Source of the DNA: Roseiarcus sp963820795
Lineage (GTDB): Bacteria; Pseudomonadota; Alphaproteobacteria; Rhizobiales; Beijerinckiaceae
DNA length: 64,000 nucleotides
NCBI GenBank assembly: GCA_963820795.1
Contig: CAWGBJ010000002.1
Location: 235,322-299,321 of the forward strand
Direction: 5' to 3'
The position numbers and the translations under genes were made by a program. Below are positions 52,867 to 61,994 of this stretch, one piece after another; position 1 is the stretch's first letter, and the number at the start of each line of letters is the position of its first letter. The notes below the pieces were generated by a model. It was not told where the DNA came from. It searched no databases and worked only from the letters and a program-made list of their open reading frames with translations.

Positions 52867-53702
52867 CCCCGCGCCTTGAGCTTTGGATCGAGCGCGTCCC
52901 TTAGACCGTCGCCGAGCAGATTGAGGCCAAGTACGCTGAGCGCGATCGCGACGCCAGGATAGATCGCGAGAGCCGGGTCGTTATAGAGAACGTTCTGCGC
53001 TTCCGACAGCATTCTGCCCCAGGACGCCTGCGGCGGCTGCGCCCCGAGACCGAGATAGGAGAGCGCGGCTTCGGCGAGAATGGCGATGGCGAATTGGATG
53101 GTCGCCTGGACGATGAGCGCGGGGGCGATATTCGGCAGCACATGGTCGAAGGCGATCGCGACCGGGCCCCGGCCGGCGGCTCGGGCAGCGAGCGTATACT
53201 CCCGCGCCAGCACGCTGTTGGCGGTCGCGCGGGTCAGTTTGGCGATAACAGGCACGTTATAGACGCCGATCGCAATGATCGCATTGACGACGCCCGGCCC
53301 GTAAGTCGATGTCAGCATGATCGCCGACAGGAGCGCCGGAAAGGCGAAGAGAAAGTCGCAAGCCTTCATGATCGCATCCTCGACGAGCCCCTTCGAGAGG
53401 GAGGCGACGAGGCCGAGCGCAACGCCGAATACAAGGCCGATGCCGACCGCGACGACGCCAACCAGAATGGAGATGCGCGAGCCCGCCAGCAATTCAGAGG
53501 CGACGTCGCGTCCCAGGCTGTCGGTGCCAAACCAATGCGCAAACGAGGGCGGCGCAAACCTGTGAGGAATATCGATCGCAGCCGGCGGGTAGGGCGTCCA
53601 GACGAAAGAGACTGCCGCCGCTGCGAGAAGCGCGGCGGCGAGAAGCGCCCCCAGCCGAAGGCTTGGGCTCATGCGCGAGCCGAACCAGAGGCTCCGGATC
53701 AT
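52863..53702 (-). CDS. Peptide/nickel-type ABC transporter permease (DppC-like)
   Basis: 279 residues. HWFGTDSLGRDVASELLAGS (the DppC motif F-G-T-D-x-L-G-R-D), RTATANSVLAREYTLAARAA-type EAA loop (ATANSVLAREYTLAARAAGR), and LSYLGLGAQPPQASWGRMLS. About six membrane helices. Dimerises with the DppB-like permease. The 4-base overlaps on both sides indicate translational coupling. Confidence 0.9.
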   Translation of the reverse strand: MIRSLWFGSRMSPSLRLGALLAAALLAAAAVSFVWTPYPPAAIDIPHRFAPPSFAHWFGTDSLGRDVASELLAGSRISILVGVVAVGIGLVFGVALGLVASLSKGLVEDAIMKACDFLFAFPALLSAIMLTSTYGPGVVNAIIAIGVYNVPVIAKLTRATANSVLAREYTLAARAAGRGPVAIAFDHVLPNIAPALIVQATIQFAIAILAEAALSYLGLGAQPPQASWGRMLSEAQNVLYNDPALAIYPGVAIALSVLGLNLLGDGLRDALDPKLKARG

Positions 53703-54646
53703 GCGACGGGCGCTCTGAGGCGCGGGTCGATCGTCGCGCAGGCGATATCGACGATGAAGTTGAGGACGATGACGATGATCGCAATCAGCATGACGCCGTT
53801 TTCCACCACCAGAACATCGCGATTGGAGATTGACTGCAGCATCAGGCGCCCGAGCCCGGGCAGGACGAAGACATTCTCGACGACGATCGCGCCCGCAATC
53901 AGATTGGCGAATTGCAGGCCCATGATGGTCAGGATCGGCACGAGCGCGTTGGGCAAGGCGTGACGCCAGAGCGCCGCGCGCCGGGAAACGCCTTTGGCGC
54001 GCGCCGTCCTCATGAAATCCTCGTTGAGCGCCTCGAGAACGGCCGATCGGGTGACGCGCGTAAGGATCGCCGCCTGCACCACGCCGAGCGCGACCGCCGG
54101 GAGAATGAGCGCTCCCAATGCGCGCATCGGCTGCTCCCAGCCCGGAAAGCCGCCGGCCGGGGCGAGCCGCAGCGTGACCGAGAAGACGATGACGAGCAGG
54201 ATCGCCAGCCAGAAGTTCGGCAACGCAAGCCCGATCTGGCTTGCGCCCATGACGATCGCGTCGCCTGTGCGGCCGCGGCGGTCGGCCGCATAGACGCCGG
54301 CGGCCAGAGCGATGAACGCGGCGAGCGTCATGGCCATGATCGCGAGCGGCGCGCTGATTGCGAGGCTAGCCACGATCAAGGGCCCGATCGGCGAGCCATA
54401 CGCGTAGGAGAGTCCGAAGTCGCCGCGCAGCGCCCCGCCGACCCAATGCGCGTAACGGACGGCGGCCGGCTGATCGAGGCCAAGCTTGTGCGTGAGCGCG
54501 GCCACCGCCTCAGGCGTCGCCGTCGGCCCGAGCATCGTCTGCGCGGCGTTGCCGGGCAGGATATTCATCACCGCGAAGACGATCAGCGAGGCAATGACGA
54601 GCGTCGCCGCGAGAACCGCCAGCCGCTGGAGCGTATAGAGAAGCAT
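53699..54646 (-). CDS. Peptide/nickel-type ABC transporter permease (DppB-like)
   Basis: 315 residues. Starts MLLYTLQRLAVLAATLVIAS, the N-terminal helix of DppB. DFGLSYAYGSPIGPLI and the EAA loop (EALNEDFMRTARAKGVSRRA then ALWRHALPNAL) are present. VFVLPGLGRLMLQSISNRDV is the C-terminal family motif. First gene of the operon. The gene is preceded by lptE on the same strand with a 42-base gap, so the transporter may be read through from leuS-lptE. Confidence 0.9.
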   Translation of the reverse strand: MLLYTLQRLAVLAATLVIASLIVFAVMNILPGNAAQTMLGPTATPEAVAALTHKLGLDQPAAVRYAHWVGGALRGDFGLSYAYGSPIGPLIVASLAISAPLAIMAMTLAAFIALAAGVYAADRRGRTGDAIVMGASQIGLALPNFWLAILLVIVFSVTLRLAPAGGFPGWEQPMRALGALILPAVALGVVQAAILTRVTRSAVLEALNEDFMRTARAKGVSRRAALWRHALPNALVPILTIMGLQFANLIAGAIVVENVFVLPGLGRLMLQSISNRDVLVVENGVMLIAIIVIVLNFIVDIACATIDPRLRAPVA

Positions 54647-54688
54647 CGCGGCGAGCTAACGCGTGAGTTGAGCCGGAAACAAGTCCTG

Positions 54689-55204
54689 TCAGGAGCTCTT
54701 GACCGCGAGCGCCGAGGCAAGGCGCATCGAAATCTCGGACGAAAGCGCGCGGGCGATGCGGATCTCGGCGTCTCGCGCGGCGCGCATATCGTTATAGCGC
54801 TGAAGCGTGCGATCGTAGGCGGCCGCAGCCTGGGCGGTCCCGGTAAGGACCTGCGCTCCGCCGTCGACCTTGGTCAGTATGTAGGTCGCCTCCCCCGTCA
54901 CGGTCGCCGAGGTGGCGGCGTTGATCTCCGAATTGACGGTTGGCGTCTGCGTGCCGAGCGACACCGTCACTGTCAGGCGATATTTGGGCGGCGACGCCGT
55001 CTGACCCGTGCCATTGAGATCCGTGATCAGGTCGTCGCCCAGATAGTGGCCGATGCGGTTGCTGATCGGCGCGACCTCGATCGCACGCAGATCCTCGACG
55101 AGACCGGGGTGGGACGCCTCGCCGTAGAGAGGCTGCAGGCAGCCGGGCAGGGGGGCTGCCAGCGACAGCGCAAGTAAGCCCGACGACAGCTTAGACCACG
55201 ACAT
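54689..55204 (-). CDS. lptE: LPS-assembly lipoprotein LptE
   Basis: 171 residues with a lipoprotein signal: LLALSLAAPLPGC, lipobox L-P-G-C at about residue 22. After the Cys: LQPLYGEAS, the usual alphaproteobacterial LptE beginning (L-x-P-L-Y-G). AIEVAPISNRIGHYLGDDLI and YRLTVTVSLGTQTPTVNSEI follow, and SEISMRLASAL at the C terminus. LptE plugs the LptD barrel and completes LPS transport at the outer membrane. Start overlaps the end of leuS by 14 bases, the conserved order in this group. Confidence 0.88.
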   Translation of the reverse strand: MSWSKLSSGLLALSLAAPLPGCLQPLYGEASHPGLVEDLRAIEVAPISNRIGHYLGDDLITDLNGTGQTASPPKYRLTVTVSLGTQTPTVNSEINAATSATVTGEATYILTKVDGGAQVLTGTAQAAAAYDRTLQRYNDMRAARDAEIRIARALSSEISMRLASALAVKSS

Positions 55205-57836
55205 TGACGATCCTGTTGGGGACGATGATCACCTTGCGGGGGGGCCTATTATCCACCGCCCGCATGACGCCGTCGAGGGCGAGCGCCGCTCTTTCGATCT
55301 GCCTGGCGTCCGCGTCGCGCTCGATCTCGAATTCGCCCCGCTTCTTGCCGTTGACTTGCGCGACATAGGTGACGTGCGTCGATACCAGAAGGCTTCGATC
55401 GACGATCGGCCATGGACTCTGCGCGACGAAGGTCTGGCGCCCGAGCGCCTCCCAGCATTCCTCCGCCAGATGCGGCATCATCGGGGCAAAGCAATGGATG
55501 AGGATGTCGCCCGCCTCCGCGATGGCGAAGCGCAGATCCTCGCCGACCGTCTCGCCCTCGATCGCCCCGACCGCCGCGCTGAGGGCGTTAGCGAATTCGT
55601 AGATCGTGGCGATGCAGACGTTGAAGCGCAATCGCTCGATCTCGTCCTCGACCTTGGCGAGCGCCGCATGTGCGATCTGCCGGATGCGGCGGGCTTCGTC
55701 GCTAAAGCTCGAGGGCGCTTGAGGACGCGACGGGCCGACGACACGCTCGATCTCGCAGGTCAAGCGCCACAGGCGCTGAATCTGCTTGTACGCGCCCTGG
55801 ACGCCGGCCTCGGTCCAGATGACGTCCCGTTCCGGGGGCGAATCGGACAGCATGAACCAGCGGGCGGTGTCGGCGCCGTAGCTTGAAATGATGTCGTCCG
55901 GGTCGACAGTATTCCGCTTGGACTTCGACATCTTCTCGATGGGCCCGATTTCCAGGGGCTCGCCGGTCGCAGCGACGAATGCCCTGCGGCCGTCGGCGTC
56001 GGCTTCGAGACGGACTTCGGCCGGCGCGATCCAATTTCCGCTCTGGTCGCGATAGGTCTCGTGCACGACCATGCCCTGCGTGAACAGGCCGGCGAACGGT
56101 TCGTCAAGGTCGAGATGACCGCATTTGCGCATCGCCCGGGTGAAGAAGCGCGAGTAGAGAAGGTGCAGGATCGCATGCTCGATTCCGCCGATGTACTGGT
56201 CGACCGGCAGCCAATGGTCCGCGGTCGCGGGATCGGTCGGCGCCGTATCATTGGCCGGATCGGTGAAGCGCGCGAAATACCAGGACGAGTCGACAAAAGT
56301 ATCCATCGTGTCGGTCTCGCGCGTCGCCGGACCGCCGCAACGCGGACACATGACGTGCTTCCAGGTCGGATGGCGGTCGAGAGGATTGCCCGGATGATCG
56401 AAGCTGACGTCGTCGGGCAGCCTGACCGGCAGATCGCGCAGCGGGACCGGCACGATCCCGCACCTTTCGCAATGGATGACGGGGATGGGGCAGCCCCAGT
56501 AGCGCTGCCTCGAAATGCCCCAGTCGCGCAGTTTGTAATTGACCTGCCGCGTGGCCTGCGGGCGGTTGCCGATGATCGCCGTCTCCAGGCGGCGCGCCAC
56601 CTCCTCCTTGGCGGCTTCGACAGTCATGCCGTCGAGAAACCGGGAATTGATCATCACGCCGTCGCCCTCGTAGGCGATCCTGTCGATGGTAAAGGCCGCC
56701 GGATCGACGCCCGGCGGGCAGACGACCGGCGTCACCCCGAGGCCGTAGGCGTTGACGAAGTCGAGATCCCGCTGATCGTGCGCCGGACAGCCGAAAATGG
56801 CGCCTGTGCCGTAGTCCATCAGGATGAAATTGGCGACGTAGACGGGCAGGCGCCATTCGGCATTGAACGGATGCAGGACCCGCACGCCTGTGTCGTAGCC
56901 TTTCTTCTCGGCCGTCTCGATCGCCGCCGCCGACGTTCCGACCCTGCGGCAGTCCTCGATGAATTCCGCCAGCGCCGGATCGTGGCGCGCTGCGGCGGCG
57001 GCGAGCGGGTGGTCGGGCGCGATCGCCATGAATCTGGCGCCGAACAAGGTGTCGGGCCGGGTGGTATAGATTTCGAGCTCGCTCGGCGCCGCTTCGCCCT
57101 CGAGCGGACCCAGCGTCGCCCGGTCGATCATGAAGCGGATCGTCAGGCCTTCGGATCGCCCGATCCAGTTTTGCTGCATCAGCCGGACTTTTTCCGGCCA
57201 GCGGTCGAGGCGGCCGAGGCTCTCGAGCAGATCTTCGGAGAAGTCGGTGATCTTCAGGAACCATTGCGTCAGTTCGCGCTGTTCGACGATTGCCCCCGAT
57301 CGCCAGCCCCGCCCGTCGATCACCTGCTCGTTCGCCAGCACCGTCTGATCGACCGGATCCCAGTTCACCTTCGATTTCTTGCGCGCGACCAGCCCGGCCG
57401 CGAGGAAATCGAGAAACAGCCGCTGCTGGTGCTTGTAATAACTTGGATCGCAGGTGGCGATTTCACGCGACCAGTCGAGCGAAAGACCCATCGACTGCAG
57501 TTGCGCGCGCATCGCATCGATGTTGGCGTAGGTCCATGTGGCGGGGTGCGTTCTGTTCTGTATGGCCGCGTTCTCGGCCGGCATCCCGAAAGCGTCCCAA
57601 CCCATCGGATGGAGAACATTGAGGCCGCGCGCGCGGCGATACCGGGCGACGACGTCGCCCATCGCATAGTTGCGGACGTGGCCCATGTGGATGCGGCCCG
57701 ACGGATACGGGAACATCTCGAGGACGTAGTATTTGGGTCGCGGATCGTCGTTGCGGGTCTTGAAGATCTCCGCCTCGGCCCAGGCTTTGCGCCACTTGGC
57801 CTCGGATTCGCGCACGTTGTAGCGTTCGGGACGCAT
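55191..57836 (-). CDS. leuS: Leucyl-tRNA synthetase
   Basis: 881 residues. HMGH at residues 50-53 and KMSKS at about 635-639 are the class I signature motifs. FPYPSGRIHMGHVRNYAMGD, NVLHPMGWDAFGMPAENAAI, the CP1 editing domain (IYTTRPDTLFGARFMAIAPD), and RDWGISRQRYWGCPIPVIHC are all in order. Full length and uninterrupted. It charges tRNA-Leu. On the minus strand it is followed by lptE. Confidence 0.97.
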   Translation of the reverse strand: MRPERYNVRESEAKWRKAWAEAEIFKTRNDDPRPKYYVLEMFPYPSGRIHMGHVRNYAMGDVVARYRRARGLNVLHPMGWDAFGMPAENAAIQNRTHPATWTYANIDAMRAQLQSMGLSLDWSREIATCDPSYYKHQQRLFLDFLAAGLVARKKSKVNWDPVDQTVLANEQVIDGRGWRSGAIVEQRELTQWFLKITDFSEDLLESLGRLDRWPEKVRLMQQNWIGRSEGLTIRFMIDRATLGPLEGEAAPSELEIYTTRPDTLFGARFMAIAPDHPLAAAAARHDPALAEFIEDCRRVGTSAAAIETAEKKGYDTGVRVLHPFNAEWRLPVYVANFILMDYGTGAIFGCPAHDQRDLDFVNAYGLGVTPVVCPPGVDPAAFTIDRIAYEGDGVMINSRFLDGMTVEAAKEEVARRLETAIIGNRPQATRQVNYKLRDWGISRQRYWGCPIPVIHCERCGIVPVPLRDLPVRLPDDVSFDHPGNPLDRHPTWKHVMCPRCGGPATRETDTMDTFVDSSWYFARFTDPANDTAPTDPATADHWLPVDQYIGGIEHAILHLLYSRFFTRAMRKCGHLDLDEPFAGLFTQGMVVHETYRDQSGNWIAPAEVRLEADADGRRAFVAATGEPLEIGPIEKMSKSKRNTVDPDDIISSYGADTARWFMLSDSPPERDVIWTEAGVQGAYKQIQRLWRLTCEIERVVGPSRPQAPSSFSDEARRIRQIAHAALAKVEDEIERLRFNVCIATIYEFANALSAAVGAIEGETVGEDLRFAIAEAGDILIHCFAPMMPHLAEECWEALGRQTFVAQSPWPIVDRSLLVSTHVTYVAQVNGKKRGEFEIERDADARQIERAALALDGVMRAVDNRPPRKVIIVPNRIVNVVV

Positions 57837-58272
57837 GACCGGAATTCTCGTCGAAGGCGACGGTTTTGGGGGTTGCGGCGCGACAAATCACGATTTGACC
57901 ATAGGGTCAAATAGCCAAGGCGCGCCGAGCAAGAAGAAGATCGACAGGTTGACGCCGCCCGAGACTCAGGAGCGCCGTAACGGCAGCACGAGCCCGAGGC
58001 GGGAGTTCCTGACTTGAGGTAGCAAATTCAGGTTCGTGTGATCGCGGGCTGCAATGGGGAATCTATTCTGGTGACATTGACACTATTGCTCATTCGTGCG
58101 CTCTTGGGCATGGCCAGTGCGGCCCGTTTAGTACGGGCAAAGTGTCCCTGATTCGATGGATTTGCATGGCGTATATGTGACTCCGGCTTAGCAATCGGCG
58201 CTGGACAGCGCAAATCAACAATCAAAAGAAGCATCGATGGCCGCAATGCTTCGGCACAGGAGGAAGTTCAAG
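57837..58272. other. Intergenic region upstream of leuS and of the second sugar transporter
   Basis: About 435 bases between two divergent genes. A TTGACA-like hexamer is at 58077-58082 but there is no good -10 at the right spacing, so I do not call a promoter. No open frame is convincing. AGGAGG at 58258-58263 is the ribosome site of the next gene. Confidence 0.4.
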
Positions 58273-59361
58273 ATGATCAAGAGGCTTGTCACCGGCGCCA
58301 TCACCCGGCGCAGCATTCTGAAGGGCGCTGCGGCGTTCGGAGCCGTGGGCGCCTTTCCGGCCATCATCACTCGCTCCGCGTTCGCGGCGGGCAACATCAC
58401 TGTTGTCAATTCCATCCGATCGCTCTCAAATCCTTACCATGCCACATGGAACAAGGGCGGCGCGGCGTTCGCGAAAACCGTCGGCGCCGACTATGTGACC
58501 CTGGTGACGGAAGGCAATAGCGAAAAGGGGATTGCCGATATTAAAGCGATACTCGCGAAAACTGGCGGCAATTGCGTTATCAATGTCGACCCTAACGACA
58601 GCCCGGACGCCCGGCCGATCGTCCAGGCGTGCAAGGATGCCGGCGCCTATGTCGTCACCCAGTGGAACAAGCCTAATGACCTGCATCCCTGGGATTTCAA
58701 CCCAAACTACGTCGCCCACATTTCGTTCAGCGGCGTTCCATACGGAAAGGCGATGGCGGAAGCGCTGATCAAGGCCATGGGCGGCAAGGGCGGCATAGTC
58801 GCGCTCGGCGGTATCGAGTCCAACGTGCCGGCGATTGAGCGGAAAGCTGGCCTGATGGATGCGCTCAAGGCCAACCCCGGTGTTCAATTGCTTGACATGC
58901 AGGTCGCCAATTGGTCGGCCACGGAAGCTCTGCAGAAGACAAATGCGTGGCTGACGCAGTTTGGAGACAAGATTGGTGGAATCTGGGCGGCTAACGACGA
59001 TATGGCATTGGCTGCCGTCGAAGCTTTACGAAGTGATGGCAAAGCAGGCAAGTTGCCAGTCACAGGAATCGACGGAATTCAGCTCGCAGTCGAAGCGATC
59101 CTTAAGGGTGAGATGGTTGGCACCGTCGCCTGGGATCCCTTCTGGCAGGGCGGGATGGGTCTTTCGATCGGGTACCATGCTAAGACCGGCAATTTCGATC
59201 CGTCGAAAGAGCCCAAAGACCACCGAGAATTCTACGGCAAGGGCGTCATCATTACTTCGGACAACGCCAAGGCTTTCTACGACAGCAACATCAAGGCCGA
59301 ACCTAAGCTCGAGTGGAATGACATCTGGGGCCGCGTTAGCGGACAGATCCAGTACAACTAG
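58273..59361 (+). CDS. Sugar/polyol ABC transporter substrate-binding protein with Tat signal
   Basis: 362 residues from MIKRLVTGAITRRSILKGAA; AGGAGG 9 bases upstream fixes this start against the longer frame from 58237. The TRRSILKG twin-arginine motif with AFPAIITRSAFAAG suggests Tat export. The mature part is a type I periplasmic-binding fold: TVVNSIRSLSNPYHATWNKG, KAILAKTGGNCVINVDPNDS, and DKIGGIWAANDDMALAAVEA, a typical ribose-binding-like hinge. First gene of a five-gene operon ending in a polyol dehydrogenase. Confidence 0.88.
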   Translation: MIKRLVTGAITRRSILKGAAAFGAVGAFPAIITRSAFAAGNITVVNSIRSLSNPYHATWNKGGAAFAKTVGADYVTLVTEGNSEKGIADIKAILAKTGGNCVINVDPNDSPDARPIVQACKDAGAYVVTQWNKPNDLHPWDFNPNYVAHISFSGVPYGKAMAEALIKAMGGKGGIVALGGIESNVPAIERKAGLMDALKANPGVQLLDMQVANWSATEALQKTNAWLTQFGDKIGGIWAANDDMALAAVEALRSDGKAGKLPVTGIDGIQLAVEAILKGEMVGTVAWDPFWQGGMGLSIGYHAKTGNFDPSKEPKDHREFYGKGVIITSDNAKAFYDSNIKAEPKLEWNDIWGRVSGQIQYN

Positions 59362-59379
59362 CAGGAATTCGCTGATTGC

Positions 59380-59399
59380 GGGCGCGTCTCGGCGCGCCC
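59380..59399 (+). promoter_or_regulatory. Intercistronic hairpin after the binding-protein gene
   Basis: GGGCGCG at 59380-59386 pairs with CGCGCCC at 59393-59399 around TCTCGG, 18 bases after the stop. It parallels the hairpin after the other binding-protein gene (5547-5576). Such stems often raise the amount of binding protein relative to downstream genes. Confidence 0.5.
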
Positions 59400-59471
59400 G
59401 TCGCGCTGACTCAGCTGTTCTGTAGCCTCGACGCGACCTCGCCCCGAAAGGCAACGTCCCTGAGCGCATCC

Positions 59472-60461
59472 GTGAACATTGCGCCACCCACAACCGCGTC
59501 CGCCCCGACGACGCGGCGCTGGCGGGCGGCGGCATGGGCGCCAGTGATGGTCCTCTTCCTCTTGTGCGCGATTATTGCGACCATCAATCACAATTTTCTT
59601 AGCCTTGGGAATATCGTGCGGATGAGTCAGGACGCGGCGATCCCACTTGTGCTCGGTCTGGGCGAGACATTCATCATCCTGATGGGATCGATTGACCTCT
59701 CCGTCGAAGGTATCCTGACTTTGGCTGCCGTAATTCTGTCGATGACTGTTCTCAACGGGATGAACGACAACAATCTAGGCATCGTGGCTGTCCTGCTAGT
59801 GCTGGCGGTCGGGGCATTCGTCGGGTTCGTGAATGGCGTCATTCACGTCCGCCTGAGGGTGCCCTCGTTCATGGTCACTCTGGGGACTTGGTTTATCGGG
59901 GTCGGGCTTGCGAATGCGCTTCTCGGTGGCATGGCCACCAGAATCAACGACCCCTGGATACGAGGCTTGGCGATCCAAAGAGCGCTCGGCTTTCCATGGG
60001 GCGTTTGGCTGGCCCTCGCTTGCCTCGCGGTAGCCTTGGTCATTCAGAATTTTACGCGTATTGGCCGCTATATATACGCCCTGGGGGGCGGCGAGGAACT
60101 TGCCGCGCTATCCGGCATTCCGGTTGCGCGTGTCCGGATCGCCACATTTACGCTTGCTGGCGTTTTCTACGCAATCGGCGGCATACTCGCGGCGGCGCAA
60201 CTTGGCCTGGGCAACGCTCAAATCGGCAACGGGCGCCTGTTTACAACCGTGACCGCAGTCGTTGTCGGCGGAACGGCGCTGTCCGGCGGACAGGGCGGCG
60301 TATTGCAAACGTTCGTCGGTGTGCTCATCGTGTCCGTTTTGTCGAACGGAATGGTGCTCATGGGTGTGCCGCCGAGTATGCAGATCGGTTTTCAGGGCCT
60401 GATGATTATCGCCGCCGTCTCATTGTCTATCGACCGCAAGCTGATGCGGATCGTCAAATGA
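59472..60461 (+). CDS. Sugar ABC transporter permease 1
   Basis: About 329 residues from a GTG at 59472 (the frame is open back to 59376 and the start is uncertain). LGLGETFIILMGSIDLSVEG, VIHVRLRVPSFMVTLGTWFI, and AVVVGGTALSGGQGGVLQTF are the BPD_transp_2 signatures of RbsC/XylH-type permeases. About 9 membrane helices. The stop overlaps the next gene's ATG (60458-60461). Confidence 0.88.
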   Translation: MNIAPPTTASAPTTRRWRAAAWAPVMVLFLLCAIIATINHNFLSLGNIVRMSQDAAIPLVLGLGETFIILMGSIDLSVEGILTLAAVILSMTVLNGMNDNNLGIVAVLLVLAVGAFVGFVNGVIHVRLRVPSFMVTLGTWFIGVGLANALLGGMATRINDPWIRGLAIQRALGFPWGVWLALACLAVALVIQNFTRIGRYIYALGGGEELAALSGIPVARVRIATFTLAGVFYAIGGILAAAQLGLGNAQIGNGRLFTTVTAVVVGGTALSGGQGGVLQTFVGVLIVSVLSNGMVLMGVPPSMQIGFQGLMIIAAVSLSIDRKLMRIVK

Positions 60462-61985
60462 AAGTAAGCGCTTCCGAGCCCGCCCTTTCGATGGTCCGGA
60501 TCGAAAAGCGCTTCCCGGGCGTCCACGCGCTCAGGCAGGTGTCGATCGAGATCAAGAGGGGTGAGGTCGTTGGACTTATCGGCGAGAACGGCGCCGGTAA
60601 ATCGACACTCATGAAGATACTGAGCGGCGTCTATCAGCCGGACTCGGGGCAAATCATTATCGCGGGGAAGCCGTCGCGTCTCGAAAACGCCGCGGACGCC
60701 AACCGAAAAGGCATCGGCATGGTGTTTCAGGAACAGTCCCTGCTCACCAATCTCACGGTCGGAGAAAACATCTATCTCGGCAATGAGGCGCAATTCACGC
60801 GATTTCGGACTCGTCCGTTGGAGAGATCTCTACGCGGACGCGGCGCGTCAACTTGAAAAAGTCAAAGTCGACGTCGATCCGCGCATGCGCACCGACGACC
60901 TCAGCTTCGCTGCGCGCCAGATGGTGGAACTAGCCAAGGCGTTGACCCTCGAGGAGCACGCTGCCGGCCATCTGGTGATTCTGCTCGACGAGCCCACCTC
61001 CGTGCTTGAGCGGGCGGAGATCGACATCCTGTTTGCGCGCGTGCGGGCTCTTAAATCGCGCGCATCTTTCGTTTTCGTCTCGCATCGATTGGATGAGGTG
61101 TTGCAACTGGCCGACCGCGTCTACGTCATGAAAGACGGCGCAGTTGTCGCTGAGTTGCCGACGGCGGACGCCGATGTGACGACGCTGCATCGGCTCATGG
61201 TCGGCCGCAGCTTGCAGGCTGACTATTATCGCGAACCGTTGCAGAGACCAATTCAGCCGCATGTGTTGCTCGAAGTCGAGGGGCTCTCATACGGCAAGGC
61301 GTACAGGGACGTCAGCTTCAAACTTCACGCTGGGGAAATTTTGGGTATCGCGGGTGTCATCGGGTCAGGTCGCGAAGAGTTAGCTCGCACCCTCGCAGGG
61401 TTCGCACCGCATGAAGGCGGCAGCATCCGGATCGCCGGTCGCGAAGTGGCGCTGGCGACGCCTGCCGATGCGGTCGATCTTGGCATCGGCTACGTCCCAC
61501 GCGAACGGCGCGTTGAAGGGCTCGTGCTCTTTCTGCCCGTTGCGGCCAACATCACAATGGCGGATCTCGCCAGTCTAACCCGTTACGGTTTGGTCAACGC
61601 GCGCGAGGAGCAGCGACGGTCACGGCAGTGGGTGGAACGGCTAAAGATTCGCACGCCAAATGTCCAGGCGCTCTGTCTCAATCTCTCCGGCGGCAACCAG
61701 CAAAAGGTCGTTCTGGCGAAATGGCTGAACGCCAAAGCGAAGATTCTCATTCTCGATCACCCTACGCGCGGCCTCGACGTCGGCGCCAAGGAAGAAGTCT
61801 ATGAGTTCGTGCGAGCCGTCACGGCAGAGGGCCTCGCGATCGTTTTGACATCAGATACTCTCGAGGAGACTATCGGTCTCAGTCACAGCATCGTCGTCAT
61901 GCGCGACGGCGAAATCACATATCGCACCGACGCAAATCCGGGCGGAAAACCGGGGCAGATCGACCTCATCGGGCACATGATTTAG
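60458..61985 (+). CDS. Sugar ABC transporter ATP-binding protein, two NBDs (RbsA/XylG-like), frameshifted
   Basis: About 508 residues after removing one extra base at 60801-60806. First part: VGLIGENGAGKSTLMKILSG (Walker A), MVFQEQSLLTNLTVGENIYL. After the correction LGNEAQFTRF continues GLVRWRDLYADAARQLEKVK, then FAARQMVELAKALTLEEHAA and VILLDEPTSVLERAEIDILF. The second NBD has GIAGVIGSGREELARTLAGF and NLSGGNQQKVVLAKWLNAKA, and LILDHPTRGLDVGAKEEV. Uncorrected, the first reading stops at 60856 and a second begins at 60783. All motifs are intact, so a sequence error is likely. Confidence 0.85.
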
Positions 61986-61994
61986 GGCGGGGCG

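Noticed and set aside
58077..58105. TTGACA hexamer as a promoter for the second transporter
   Set aside because: No acceptable -10 box at 16-18 bases, and a single hexamer is weak evidence.
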